Below, piece by piece: positions 14,935-22,856 of a DNA stretch of 64,000 nt. The notes beneath the pieces are model-generated. The model was not told the DNA's origin. It worked only from the letters and a program-made list of their open reading frames with translations, and searched no databases. Origin of the DNA: CAZXDL01 sp964639505 (lineage in GTDB: Bacteria > Patescibacteriota > Saccharimonadia > Saccharimonadales > UBA4665); assembly GCA_964639505.1 (NCBI GenBank), contig CAZXDL010000001.1:62001-126000 (forward strand), written 5' to 3'. The position numbers were made by a program, and so were the translations under genes. Position 1 is the first letter of the stretch, and the number at the start of each line of letters is the position of its first letter.

Positions 14935-15246
14935 ATGACAGACACTGACTTTGAACGCGTTGGACAAATACACCCAGAAGCACTTGCACTAACACCTTTT
15001 GACGAGCTATCTGAAACTCAGCTCGAGGCGGCAAGAAGCATGGGTCATTGGGAGAGTATCATGCAGGCTGCACGGCGCGTCAGTCCTCCCAATGTTGAGC
15101 TGATAGAATTTGTTCGTCATTCGTTGCTAGATAGGCTTGAAACACAAAAAAGGACCAGTTCACCGGGCTATTCAGCTCCGACAATTGAAAGCAAAATTGC
15201 AGCAGCCGATGATATTTTAGCCGAAATTGCTGGACAACAGAGGTAA
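14935..15246 (+). CDS. Unknown 103-aa protein between nusG and rplK
   Basis: Acidic helical hypothetical protein starting 2 nt after the nusG stop, so probably translationally coupled. Visible features are a FDELSETQLEAARSMGHWE segment (~27-45) and a C-terminal helix (ESKIAAADDILAEIAGQ). There are no membrane helices, Cys pairs or known motif. Its place inside a translation operon suggests a ribosome- or transcription-related role, but this is inference only. Confidence 0.75.
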   Translation: MTDTDFERVGQIHPEALALTPFDELSETQLEAARSMGHWESIMQAARRVSPPNVELIEFVRHSLLDRLETQKRTSSPGYSAPTIESKIAAADDILAEIAGQQR

Positions 15247-15300
15247 TTTGTAGTAAGGTAGTTAGGTTACGCACTTCTGTCTTAGTAAATAATAAGAAAG

Positions 15301-15340
15301 GGAAGGAGAGGCTTGAGCCTAGCTCGCCTCGCAAAATTCT
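15301..15340 (+). promoter_or_regulatory. rplK leader: Shine-Dalgarno separated from ATG by a hairpin
   Basis: GGAAGGAG (15301-15308) is 33 nt from the ATG. In between, GAGGC (15308-15312), bulge TT, GAGC (15315-15318), loop CTA, GCTC and GCCTC (15326-15330) fold into a 9-bp bulged hairpin, leaving 10 nt to the ATG (15341). Folding would bring the ribosome-binding site to normal spacing. It is also a candidate L1 (or L11) operator in the position where autoregulation of this operon is known in other bacteria. Confidence 0.5.
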
Positions 15341-15766
15341 ATGGCAAAAGCAGTTAAAGCTAATTTAAAGATGAAAATACGTGCTGGGCAAGCTAGTGCC
15401 GCGCCTCCTGTTGGCAGTACCTTGGGTCAGTATGGCGTCAACATGATGGACTTTATACAGCCATTTAATGACGCCACCAAAGAGCTTAAAGGCATTGTTA
15501 CGGCCCACATAACTATTTATGATGATCGCTCAATGGATTTTAGGGTTGTCAGCGAGCCAACCGATGATCTGATCCGTGCCAAGCTGGGTATACAAAAGGG
15601 TTCTGGCAAGCCCAACAGCGAAAAGCTTGATAAAAAGTTAAGTCAAAAAGATTTAACTGAAATAGCTGAGGCTAAAGCTAAGGACATGAACGCTGAGGAT
15701 ATAGAAGCAGTAAAAAAGATGGTGGCCGGTACTGCCCGCAGCATGGGCGTGGAGATTGAAGGCTAG
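15341..15766 (+). CDS. rplK: 50S ribosomal protein L11 (uL11)
   Basis: 141-residue L11. The N-terminal domain has KMKIRAGQASAAPPVGSTLGQYGVNM (the Gly/Pro-rich loop contacting 23S rRNA and elongation factors) and the C-terminal RNA-binding domain ends in KKMVAGTARSMGVEIEG. Length equals the family norm. Translation probably depends on the leader hairpin at 15308-15330, because the Shine-Dalgarno is otherwise too distant. Confidence 0.97.
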   Translation: MAKAVKANLKMKIRAGQASAAPPVGSTLGQYGVNMMDFIQPFNDATKELKGIVTAHITIYDDRSMDFRVVSEPTDDLIRAKLGIQKGSGKPNSEKLDKKLSQKDLTEIAEAKAKDMNAEDIEAVKKMVAGTARSMGVEIEG

Positions 15767-15768
15767 CT

Positions 15769-16032
15769 ATGGCTTTACAGCAACAAGGCGATAATGAACA
15801 TAAAGGAGAAGTAATTGGCTGGACGGCCGAAACTATTGTTCCTTATTCAAATGCAGATATTGATGATCCTGTAAAAATAGCTCAGGCCCGAGCGTTTAAA
15901 CTCAGTGCTGACTTAGCTGCGTTGCCGCCTCACTTGAGATCAGAACCTCAACAGCTATATACAGAAGACGCAAGAATGATGGCGGCAGAACTTGCACTTG
16001 CTGCAAATGCGCGGCTTGCCCGAGAAGCATAA
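15769..16032 (+). CDS. Unknown 87-aa protein between rplK and rplA
   Basis: Hypothetical acidic protein beginning 2 nt after the rplK stop. The N-terminal part is polar (QQQGDNEHKGEVIGWTAETIV) and the C-terminal half is an Ala/Leu-rich helix (DARMMAAELALAANARLAREA). No known domain. It mirrors the unknown gene after nusG in spacing and size, so this operon carries two lineage-type insertions. Confidence 0.7.
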   Translation: MALQQQGDNEHKGEVIGWTAETIVPYSNADIDDPVKIAQARAFKLSADLAALPPHLRSEPQQLYTEDARMMAAELALAANARLAREA

Positions 16033-16087
16033 ATAATAATTATTGTGGGAGGCGTGAATAAGCCGCTTGTACCACGAAGGAGAAATT

Positions 16088-17026
16088 ATGGAAAAAGCTA
16101 AAGAAGATATTAAGGAAGTAAAAAAACCTGCAAAAAAGGCTGAAGCTAAGCCTAAAGAAGTAAAGCTCGCAGAAGACACATTAGCAGTTGAAAAAGAACC
16201 GGTTGTCGCAAAGGCAGGCAAGCGAAGTGCTAAAGCGCTTGAAGAAGTAGCTGAGAAGCAGGCAAAAGCGGAGCGCAAGATGTCTGGAGACACTGCTAGC
16301 GAAAAGCCTAAACCAATTATCAAACCGACGCGATCGCGATTAGAACGACGCGGTAAATCTTTCCGTAAAAATGCGGAAAAGATCGAAGTCGGAAAAGCAT
16401 ACAGCATAGACGAAGCTGTAAAGCTCGCTAAAGCAACCAGTCACGTAAAATTTGATGCAACCGTTGAAATACATGTCAGGCTTGGAGTTGACCCAAAGCA
16501 CGCCGATCAAAATATTCGTGATAATGTTGTTCTTCCGGCTGGTACCGGTAAGAGCGTACGGATAGCTGTCCTCACCGACGACCCTACTGCAGCTAAAAAA
16601 GCTGGTGCAGATATTGCTGGCACGGATGACCTATTTGCAGCCCTCGATAAAGGCGTTATAAACTTTGATATCTTAATTGCTACGCCTGCTTTGATGGCTA
16701 AACTTGGTAAATACGCCCGTGTATTGGGTCCTCGCGGTCTGATGCCGAATCCAAAGAGTGGCACTGTTGCAACAGATGTGGTTAAAGCTATCTCGGAAGC
16801 AAAAGGCGGCCGCGTTGAATACAGAGTGGACTCAACTGGTATTATTCACCTCGGAATCGGTAAAGTTAGCTTCACAGACGCTCAGTTGACTGAAAACTCA
16901 CAGGCGGTAATTGCGAGTATAAAAAGTAATAAACCGCAGGGTATTAAGGGTAACTACTTTAAGTCTGTCTACATTACTTCAAGTATGGGTCCATCCATAG
17001 CGGTCGATCTCTCAGCTCTCAACTAA
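16088..17026 (+). CDS. rplA: 50S ribosomal protein L1 with long basic N-terminal extension
   Basis: 312 residues, of which the last ~225 are a complete L1 (EKIEVGKAYSIDEAVKLAK, DQNIRDNVVLPAGTGKSVR, VLGPRGLMPNPKSGTV, IGKVSFTDAQLTEN). L1 forms the mobile stalk at the E site and usually represses its own operon. Residues 1-85 are an added Lys/Ala/Glu-rich, probably disordered segment (KKPAKKAEAKPKEVK, later RSRLERRGKSFRKN). ATG 16088 has AAGGAG 6 nt upstream; a TTG at 16067 in frame would lie before that site. The upstream spacer (16045-16075) can form a weak hairpin (GTGG/CCAC, GGC/GCC). Confidence 0.95.
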   Translation: MEKAKEDIKEVKKPAKKAEAKPKEVKLAEDTLAVEKEPVVAKAGKRSAKALEEVAEKQAKAERKMSGDTASEKPKPIIKPTRSRLERRGKSFRKNAEKIEVGKAYSIDEAVKLAKATSHVKFDATVEIHVRLGVDPKHADQNIRDNVVLPAGTGKSVRIAVLTDDPTAAKKAGADIAGTDDLFAALDKGVINFDILIATPALMAKLGKYARVLGPRGLMPNPKSGTVATDVVKAISEAKGGRVEYRVDSTGIIHLGIGKVSFTDAQLTENSQAVIASIKSNKPQGIKGNYFKSVYITSSMGPSIAVDLSALN

Positions 17027-17065
17027 CTAGCATTAGAACAATCTTTGCGTCATACTAAAGACAAT

Positions 17066-17692
17066 ATGGGGCATAAAAAAGGATTAATTGTCTGCTTTGA
17101 CGGGCCAGACGGTATTGGCAAAACCACTCAACTCAAACTTGCAGCTGATTCATTAACTAACGATGGCTATGACGTATATTCGGCCAAAGCGGTCGGAGGC
17201 TTGCCGTTAACTGATGTGCTTGGTAGGGCACTGATGATGAACGAGAAACGTCCACCAGAAACCGATCTGCATGTGGCTATTGCCAGTCAATATGCTTTAG
17301 CACAAGAAATTTTACCGCGCCGCGAAGCGGGTCAGATTGTTTTACTCGACCGCAGCCCACTTTCTATAATTGCCTATCAAGTATTCGCAGACGGGCTTGA
17401 TAAAGAAACGGGCACTAGAGCAGTCAAAGAACTCCTAGACTTAATAAAACCTGATCTGTTAATTTCGTACTTTGCCGATGATCAAGTTGTTGAGTTGCGA
17501 CGAAATCACAGAAACGGTCAGAGTGACCTGGATTTCTTTGAAAGTAAGCCACAAAAATACCACGAGCACGTAGCACAAGGCTTTAGAGACGCCTCTGCAA
17601 TGTTTGGAGCAAACGAGGTTGACGCGTCTGCTCCAATCGAGTTGGTGCGCGAGGCAACCATGCAATTAATAGGGGCGAAACTACAAACATAA
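17066..17692 (+). CDS. Thymidylate kinase-like protein
   Basis: 208-residue P-loop nucleotide kinase: Walker A FDGPDGIGKTTQ (~12-23), then an LLDRSPLSIIAYQ motif (~92-104, the DR-x-x-x-S of thymidylate kinases), and DLLISYFADDQVVELRR in the lid region. It would phosphorylate dTMP to dTDP, or a related nucleotide. A second Tmk domain is fused to ThyX at 18498, so the two copies may differ in substrate. Start ATG 17066 is chosen; a TTG at 17045 adds seven residues without a ribosome-binding site. It follows rplA by 39 nt. Confidence 0.8.
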   Translation: MGHKKGLIVCFDGPDGIGKTTQLKLAADSLTNDGYDVYSAKAVGGLPLTDVLGRALMMNEKRPPETDLHVAIASQYALAQEILPRREAGQIVLLDRSPLSIIAYQVFADGLDKETGTRAVKELLDLIKPDLLISYFADDQVVELRRNHRNGQSDLDFFESKPQKYHEHVAQGFRDASAMFGANEVDASAPIELVREATMQLIGAKLQT

Positions 17693-17737
17693 GCGTCTAG
17701 AGCACTTATTTGCGTAAAAATCACATTACTATTTTAC

Positions 17738-17767
17738 TTGCGTAAATAATTGTCCCTCCACTACAAT
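17738..17767 (+). promoter_or_regulatory. Promoter of dcd / tmk-thyX
   Basis: TTGCGT (17738-17743), 18-nt spacer, TACAAT (17762-17767). TTGCGTAAA occurs twice (17710-17718 and 17738-17746), the second overlapping the -35, so the repeat could be an operator. Confidence 0.55.
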
Positions 17768-17791
17768 AGAAGCAACACCTGTGGAGGAATA

Positions 17792-18505
17792 GTGTCGGTA
17801 TACAGCAACATACAAATTAGAGCAGCAATAGATGATGGGCACATTGTTTGCCACCCTTATGATCCAAAACATGTCAGCCACGCTAGCCTTGATGTAACTC
17901 TCGGTTATTATTTCTATCGTATAGAGCGAATGAATGATCGCACGCTGTATAATCCGTTCGACCCAGAAGATGTTGAGCGTTATTTTGACGGACCATACAA
18001 GGCCATGCCGCACGGAGAGTGGTGCAAGCTGAACGGCTTCAAGCCAGTCAATAATATACCACTTGAACACCCCGTCATAAGCTTGAAGCCACGTGAACGG
18101 ATTCTAGCTCATACGCACGAATTTTTTGGGATAAAACCCCCTGGCGCCTACGAACTTAAATCCCGTTCGAGCTGGGGGCGTAATGGTGTGGCTGTTTGTT
18201 TTGATGCGGGATGGGTTGACCCTGGCTACATCAACCGTCTAACGCTAGAAATCTACAATCTAAATGAACGCGAAACAGTGTTAATTCCTGTCGGTGAACG
18301 TATTGCGCAGGCGGTTTTCGTAGAAACCGGTGAAGTCGAGGGTAATTACGGCAAAGGTCGTGATGATGGCTTTAGTGGTAAATACCAACAAGGCACCGAT
18401 CTAGATACAATTATCAAAACTTGGTCGCCCGACATGATGCTCCCCAAAGCCTATAAAGATCGTCGTGCCATGCCACCAAAAATCGAAGGATTACCTTATG
18501 AATAA
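17792..18505 (+). CDS. dcd: dCTP deaminase family protein
   Basis: 237-residue member of the dCTP deaminase/dUTPase superfamily. The core signatures are YELKSRSSWGRNGVAV (~123-138, phosphate binding) and WVDPGYINRLTLEIYNL (~145-161, with the catalytic Glu of TLE), followed by PVGERIAQAVF. The end is FSGKYQQGTD and a C-terminal tail longer than E. coli Dcd (193 residues). It makes dUTP or dUMP from dCTP, feeding thymidylate synthase. The GTG start at 17792 is supported by GGAGGA upstream. The end overlaps the Tmk-ThyX gene by 8 nt, so the pathway genes are coupled. Confidence 0.87.
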   Translation: MSVYSNIQIRAAIDDGHIVCHPYDPKHVSHASLDVTLGYYFYRIERMNDRTLYNPFDPEDVERYFDGPYKAMPHGEWCKLNGFKPVNNIPLEHPVISLKPRERILAHTHEFFGIKPPGAYELKSRSSWGRNGVAVCFDAGWVDPGYINRLTLEIYNLNERETVLIPVGERIAQAVFVETGEVEGNYGKGRDDGFSGKYQQGTDLDTIIKTWSPDMMLPKAYKDRRAMPPKIEGLPYE

Positions 18506-20807
18506 AGGCAAGTACATAGTTATTGAAGGTGCCGAAGGCGTCGGTAAGACAACTCAACTTCATGAACTTGCTCGTCGCCTGCAAGCGGCCGGCCTCCCAG
18601 TGCGCACTTTAAGAGAGCCAGATAGTCAGAGCGACTTAACAGCACGCGCAATTCGTCAGCTAACTCAAGATCCCCGCTATCCAATGAATACCCGCACAGA
18701 GGTCCTGCTATATAATGCTGCTCGATCGCAAAGTCTTCAAATAATTAAGCAAAGTATCGAACACGGAGTTATTTGTCTCGTAGATCGTAACTACCTAACG
18801 ACGCTTGCGATCCAGTATTATGGCCGTGGTGATGTACCTGATTACAATACAATTAACGGAATTATAAATTTTGCGGTTGGTGGCATAGAGCCCGACTTAA
18901 CGATTGTGCTGGACGCACCAGTTAATTTGCTTCGAGATCGCCTCAAAGACCGTTACAATGGCGAGCGTTTCGACAATCTTGACGATGCTTTCTTAGAACG
19001 CGTTAGATCGGGTTATCTATGGGAAGCTAAGCAGAGAAACCTCCCAGTTGTTTTTGCTACCGACAATCCAGATAAAGTAGCGGACCAAATTTGGAGCCTT
19101 GTCGCCAAACAGCTAGCCGTACGTGATACCACTAAGCCTACTGCAACCGCCGAACCAGCATCGGTAAAACAGATAATAGAGCAAAAAACCACCCAAATTA
19201 GTGATTCCAAAGATGATCAACAATATGTGACTAAATCAGTAGACGGCATATACTCGGTAACTGACGAAGGGCGTGAGTATTTGAGAGATGCGGTTACAGA
19301 TGTCGATGGTGATGTTTACGTATTTACTGACAAACTTAGTCCGATAACAATCGCAGCTGCGATGGCACGTTTAAGCCGACGCAGTGATGACATGCGCATA
19401 ACCATACTAGATGAGTTTGCTGGTAAGGTAGATAAAGATGAGCAACTCTTACATCGAGTTATAACGGCCTATGGTGATGATTCTGTTCAACAGCTAGGTG
19501 GTGTGCACTTCGTTATCGAAAATGCGTCTAATCTCCTCACTAAGAAGCTGGAATGGGGTAGATTAGCCGCCTATCTTGAGCAATCAACACGTTACATTTA
19601 TTTTGATCAAAAAGATACTAATGGCAAATATCGCTATCACACCCCACAACACCTTAAGCCTGAGTTAAAAAAGCAATACGAAGCCGCAATGGACGCGATA
19701 TTTGATATATATTCTGAGCTGGTCCATCAACTGACAGATTACGTACGTAATACTTCAACGACACCAGAAAAAGAACGAGATGGGGCGTGGCGTAGTGCAA
19801 CAAAAGCCCAAGCCTGCGATGCTGTCCGTGATATTTTGCCAGTAGCCACCAAATCAACTGTAGGTATATATGCGTCAGGGCAGGCTTTCGAGAGCCTAAT
19901 TATGCACCTAATTAGCGACGAATTGACCGAGGCACGGCTAACTGGCCAAAACTTGCTTAAGCAAGGCCGTAAAGTTATGCCAGTGTTTCTCGAAAGAGCA
20001 GATAAACCTGAGCGTGGTGGTGCCATGGTGGCCTATAGATCAAACACTGCAAAAGCAGTACAAGACCTCGCTAAACAATATCTACCAGATAACTACGCAA
20101 ACAGTGCAACAGAATCTGTTAACTTGGTTGATTATTGGCCCAAAAATGAGCTTTTACTCGTCGCCGACATGCTCTATGAGCACAGCAACCAGTCGCAAGA
20201 ACAAATTCAGTCAACTGTTAATTCTTGGACTTATGATCAAAAAACAGAGGTTTTTAAAGCCTATATGGGCGAACGTCTAAACCGACGTCATCGACCAGGG
20301 CGAGCGCTCGAAAAGGCTCACTATAGCTGGGATTTAGTTTGTGATTATGGCATATTCCGAGATTTACAACGCCACAGGATGGTTGATGATATGAATTGGC
20401 AGCTTTTAACCCCAAGATATGGCTATGATACTCCAAAACTTATTGAAGAGGCAGGATTATCCGATCAATTTGACCAAGCCTTTGATATTAGCTTAAAGCT
20501 ATATTCGGTTTTGCAAGAAGCTGGACATCCACTAGACGCGCAATATGCGACGCTGATGGGCCACAAAATGCGCTGGAAAGTTACCTATAACGCCCGCGAA
20601 GCTTTCCACCTACACGAGCTACGCACAACTCCACAAGGGCATCCCGGTTATCGTAAGCTTGTACTTGAAATGCACGAACGTCTGGCTGAAGTTCATCCCC
20701 TTTTGGCTGAAGCTATGATTTTTGTTAATAAAGATGAAGATCCTGAATTGACGCGCCTTGCGGCCGAACGCTATACACAGTTTAAGCTTCAAAAACTAGA
20801 CAGGTAA
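18498..20807 (+). CDS. Fusion of thymidylate kinase with two tandem ThyX domains
   Basis: 769-residue fusion. Residues 1-~205 are thymidylate kinase (Walker A IEGAEGVGKTTQ, LVDRNYLTTLAIQYYGRG, LTIVLDAPVNLL). After a linker (~206-245) come two FAD-dependent thymidylate synthase (ThyX) modules. Module 1 (~250-515) has EWGRLAAYLEQSTRYIYF, keeping the S-x-R-Y part but with GRL in place of the RHR motif. Module 2 (~520-769) keeps RHR (LQRHRMVDDMNW), TPRY and the NAREAFHLHELR helix of ThyX. The protein would convert dUMP to dTMP and then dTDP. ATG 18498 overlaps the end of dcd. ThyX is normally a ~220-residue homotetramer, so this is a covalent pseudo-dimer. Confidence 0.88.
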   Translation: MNKGKYIVIEGAEGVGKTTQLHELARRLQAAGLPVRTLREPDSQSDLTARAIRQLTQDPRYPMNTRTEVLLYNAARSQSLQIIKQSIEHGVICLVDRNYLTTLAIQYYGRGDVPDYNTINGIINFAVGGIEPDLTIVLDAPVNLLRDRLKDRYNGERFDNLDDAFLERVRSGYLWEAKQRNLPVVFATDNPDKVADQIWSLVAKQLAVRDTTKPTATAEPASVKQIIEQKTTQISDSKDDQQYVTKSVDGIYSVTDEGREYLRDAVTDVDGDVYVFTDKLSPITIAAAMARLSRRSDDMRITILDEFAGKVDKDEQLLHRVITAYGDDSVQQLGGVHFVIENASNLLTKKLEWGRLAAYLEQSTRYIYFDQKDTNGKYRYHTPQHLKPELKKQYEAAMDAIFDIYSELVHQLTDYVRNTSTTPEKERDGAWRSATKAQACDAVRDILPVATKSTVGIYASGQAFESLIMHLISDELTEARLTGQNLLKQGRKVMPVFLERADKPERGGAMVAYRSNTAKAVQDLAKQYLPDNYANSATESVNLVDYWPKNELLLVADMLYEHSNQSQEQIQSTVNSWTYDQKTEVFKAYMGERLNRRHRPGRALEKAHYSWDLVCDYGIFRDLQRHRMVDDMNWQLLTPRYGYDTPKLIEEAGLSDQFDQAFDISLKLYSVLQEAGHPLDAQYATLMGHKMRWKVTYNAREAFHLHELRTTPQGHPGYRKLVLEMHERLAEVHPLLAEAMIFVNKDEDPELTRLAAERYTQFKLQKLDR

Positions 20808-20808
20808 G

Positions 20809-21516
20809 TTAAATGTCTCTGCCATCGAACTCAGCCAGATAATCTATTGCGGGGTTTGCAGTTGTCAGAGTATCATCAAGTTCTGCACCACGAGTGGCAA
20901 AACCGATATCGATTTGTTTTTTGAAATCAACGAGCGCTTTAGGCTGCGGCAGAATTCTTAAAGGTGCTGGGCTAAAAGTTATAGTCGTTGTGGACTCATC
21001 TTGAGCACGTGCGACCATTAACTCGGCCAACTCTGTTGACGCAGTGTCTGTACCGCTAATTAACGCTGGGTTGGTTAAGACAACTAGTCTTTCTCCTTTT
21101 TTACTCGGAGGTGGCATAGCTAATACATGGCGAAAATGTGGTTGGCGACTGGTTGATTCATCGACTATAAGCATTCCGTCTGTCTGAAGGATGCGATCGG
21201 GATCACCGTCATGTCTTAGCGTCCACTCTCGTTCGATACCTCTAATTGCGCAACCTACAACCGACGCATATCTTAATGCTCGAGTAGTTACCCAAGCATT
21301 AGCACCGTAAACTGTAGCACTAATAATTTTCGCACCTGCTTCTTTTGCAAGTATTGCATCTGAGTGGTCAATACCTTCGGCTCGCTTTTTTTTCAATTCC
21401 TCAAACAAATTTCGGCTTTTGATGTAATCGAGCGGGTCTATCTCAAACGCAAAAAAGTTCTCTATATGGTTAGGATCGTTTTTCGAAAGATCGTGACGGG
21501 TCATGCCATTAGTCAT
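20809..21516 (-). CDS. Unknown 235-aa protein
   Basis: Hypothetical soluble protein with no recognised family. Visible: a charged N-terminus (NDPNHIENFFAFEIDPLDYIK), a helical stretch LFEELKKKRAEGID, a Gly/Ala-rich core (AGAKIISATVYGANAWVTT), TDGMLIVDESTS and a C-terminus ending IDYLAEFDGRDI. No membrane helix or Cys motif. The ATG at 21516 is fixed by a strong promoter (TTGACT, 17 nt, TATAGT) whose -10 ends 7 nt upstream, predicting a leaderless mRNA. In-frame upstream TTG/ATG codons would lie inside the promoter. It is convergent with the ThyX fusion. Confidence 0.75.
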   Translation of the reverse strand: MTNGMTRHDLSKNDPNHIENFFAFEIDPLDYIKSRNLFEELKKKRAEGIDHSDAILAKEAGAKIISATVYGANAWVTTRALRYASVVGCAIRGIEREWTLRHDGDPDRILQTDGMLIVDESTSRQPHFRHVLAMPPPSKKGERLVVLTNPALISGTDTASTELAELMVARAQDESTTTITFSPAPLRILPQPKALVDFKKQIDIGFATRGAELDDTLTTANPAIDYLAEFDGRDI

Positions 21517-21523
21517 GTAGTAT

Positions 21524-21552
21524 ACTATAACGTAGAACGACGTATAAGTCAA
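21524..21552 (-). promoter_or_regulatory. Promoter giving a leaderless start at 21516
   Basis: Minus strand TTGACT (21552-21547), 17-nt spacer, TATAGT (21529-21524), then 7 nt to ATG 21516. Confidence 0.75.
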
Positions 21553-21593
21553 GATTACCCATCTGGGTTGTATTGATTTATGATGTAGTTGTT

Positions 21594-22691
21594 ATGAAAA
21601 CTGATAACGCAAGCGATCTTATCCAAAAATTGCAAGATTTAGTTGCATTTCAGACAGTTGAAGCAGCTCAAACTGAGCAAGCAGAATGCTTTGATTATAT
21701 TGCTAACGAGCTGGCTGCTAGCAAAATAAATATTCGCCGAGGTTATAGTAATGAGTTGCCTTGGTTGGTTGCAACAACGCAAAATACCAAACAACCCAAA
21801 ATTATCCTACAGGCTCACTTGGATGTTGTACCAGGAGCTCCTGAGATGTATGACATGATCAAGGTCGACGATAAACTTATAGGACGAGGGGTTTACGACA
21901 TGAAATTTGCTGCAGCCTGCTATCTTCAACTCGTAACTGACCTAAGAGATGGGTTGGGAAATTACAATTTTGGGATAATGTTTACTTCTGACGAAGAGAT
22001 TGGTGGCGAAAATGGGGTTGGCTACCTCTTAGATGAGGGCTACGGTGCGGAGATTTGTATCCTTCCGGATGGCGGGGATAACTGGACACTCGAATCAGAG
22101 TGTAATGGCGTGTGGCTTGTAGAAATTATTGCTGCTGGTAAAACTGCGCATGGATCAAGGCCATGGGAAGGTGAAAACGCGATTATGAAGTTGATTAGCT
22201 GCCTAAATGATATCCAACGAGTATTCCCCATGGATGACCATGACAAAAGCACCCTTACGGTGAGTAGGATTAAAGGTGGTGAAGCCATGAATCAAGTTCC
22301 TGCTGTTGCAAAGGTAACACTAGATATGCGCTTTACAGATGAAGCCGCCTACAGTTCAAAACGGATTGAAGTTGAAACAATCATCCGGTCTGCCGGGCTC
22401 GAACTTGAGACCATTGCTCGAGTTGATAATGTGCGAGTAAATGTAGAACAACCAACAGTTGCTGAATTTATGCGCATAGCTGAATCGGTGCGAGGTAAAC
22501 CAATTGATTGCGGTAGATCATATGGCTCTAGTGATGCACATTATTTTACGGCTAAAGGTATTCCAACAATTTTAATTCGTCCAGACGGGGGTGGAGCACA
22601 TAGCGATCATGAATGGATCAACAAAGACAGCTTCCAAGAGTTCTACCGAGTCTTGAAAAGTTATGTGCAAGAAACCGCTAAGACAAGTTGA
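21594..22691 (+). CDS. M20-family metallopeptidase
   Basis: 365-residue M20/M25/M40 peptidase (ArgE/DapE/CPG2 class). Metal-binding motifs in order: ILQAHLDVVPG (His, Asp; ~75-85), GRGVYDMKFAAA (bridging Asp; ~98-109), FTSDEEIGGENG (catalytic Glu and metal Glu; ~131-142), LPDGGD, GKTAHGSRPWEG (dimerisation-domain His) and a final HSDHEW (C-terminal metal His). It probably hydrolyses a peptide or N-acyl amino acid in the cytoplasm; the exact substrate is unclear. The start is ATG 21594, 9 nt after TATGAT. An in-frame upstream ATT/TTG region has no ribosome-binding site. Confidence 0.88.
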   Translation: MKTDNASDLIQKLQDLVAFQTVEAAQTEQAECFDYIANELAASKINIRRGYSNELPWLVATTQNTKQPKIILQAHLDVVPGAPEMYDMIKVDDKLIGRGVYDMKFAAACYLQLVTDLRDGLGNYNFGIMFTSDEEIGGENGVGYLLDEGYGAEICILPDGGDNWTLESECNGVWLVEIIAAGKTAHGSRPWEGENAIMKLISCLNDIQRVFPMDDHDKSTLTVSRIKGGEAMNQVPAVAKVTLDMRFTDEAAYSSKRIEVETIIRSAGLELETIARVDNVRVNVEQPTVAEFMRIAESVRGKPIDCGRSYGSSDAHYFTAKGIPTILIRPDGGGAHSDHEWINKDSFQEFYRVLKSYVQETAKTS

Positions 22692-22796
22692 CGTGTATTT
22701 CATCCTGTGGCAAGATAGTTTTATGTGCAAAAACAGAATGATTGAGGGAGAAATTATTAGTCTCGCATAGCGGGCGCCGTTTTTAGTTATTTAAAC

Positions 22797-22830
22797 AAAA
22801 AAAGCTCCCGTGAACCGGGGGCTTTTGTTT
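22797..22830. terminator. Intrinsic terminator after the M20 gene
   Basis: AAAAGCTCCCG, short loop, CGGGGGCTTTT followed by GTTTTT. Strong GC stem with A and T tracts on the two sides, so it could work on either strand. The stretch 22692-22796 before it holds no coding frame that I can support. Confidence 0.8.
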
Positions 22831-22856
22831 TTGTTAATTTATGAAGAAAGATTGTT

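Noticed and set aside
22692..22796. Possible small RNA gene between the M20 peptidase and the terminator
   Set aside because: A TTGACG and a CAAGAT-like -10 exist, but the spacing and sequence are weak and no conserved RNA family (tmRNA, SRP, RNase P, 6S) is recognisable.
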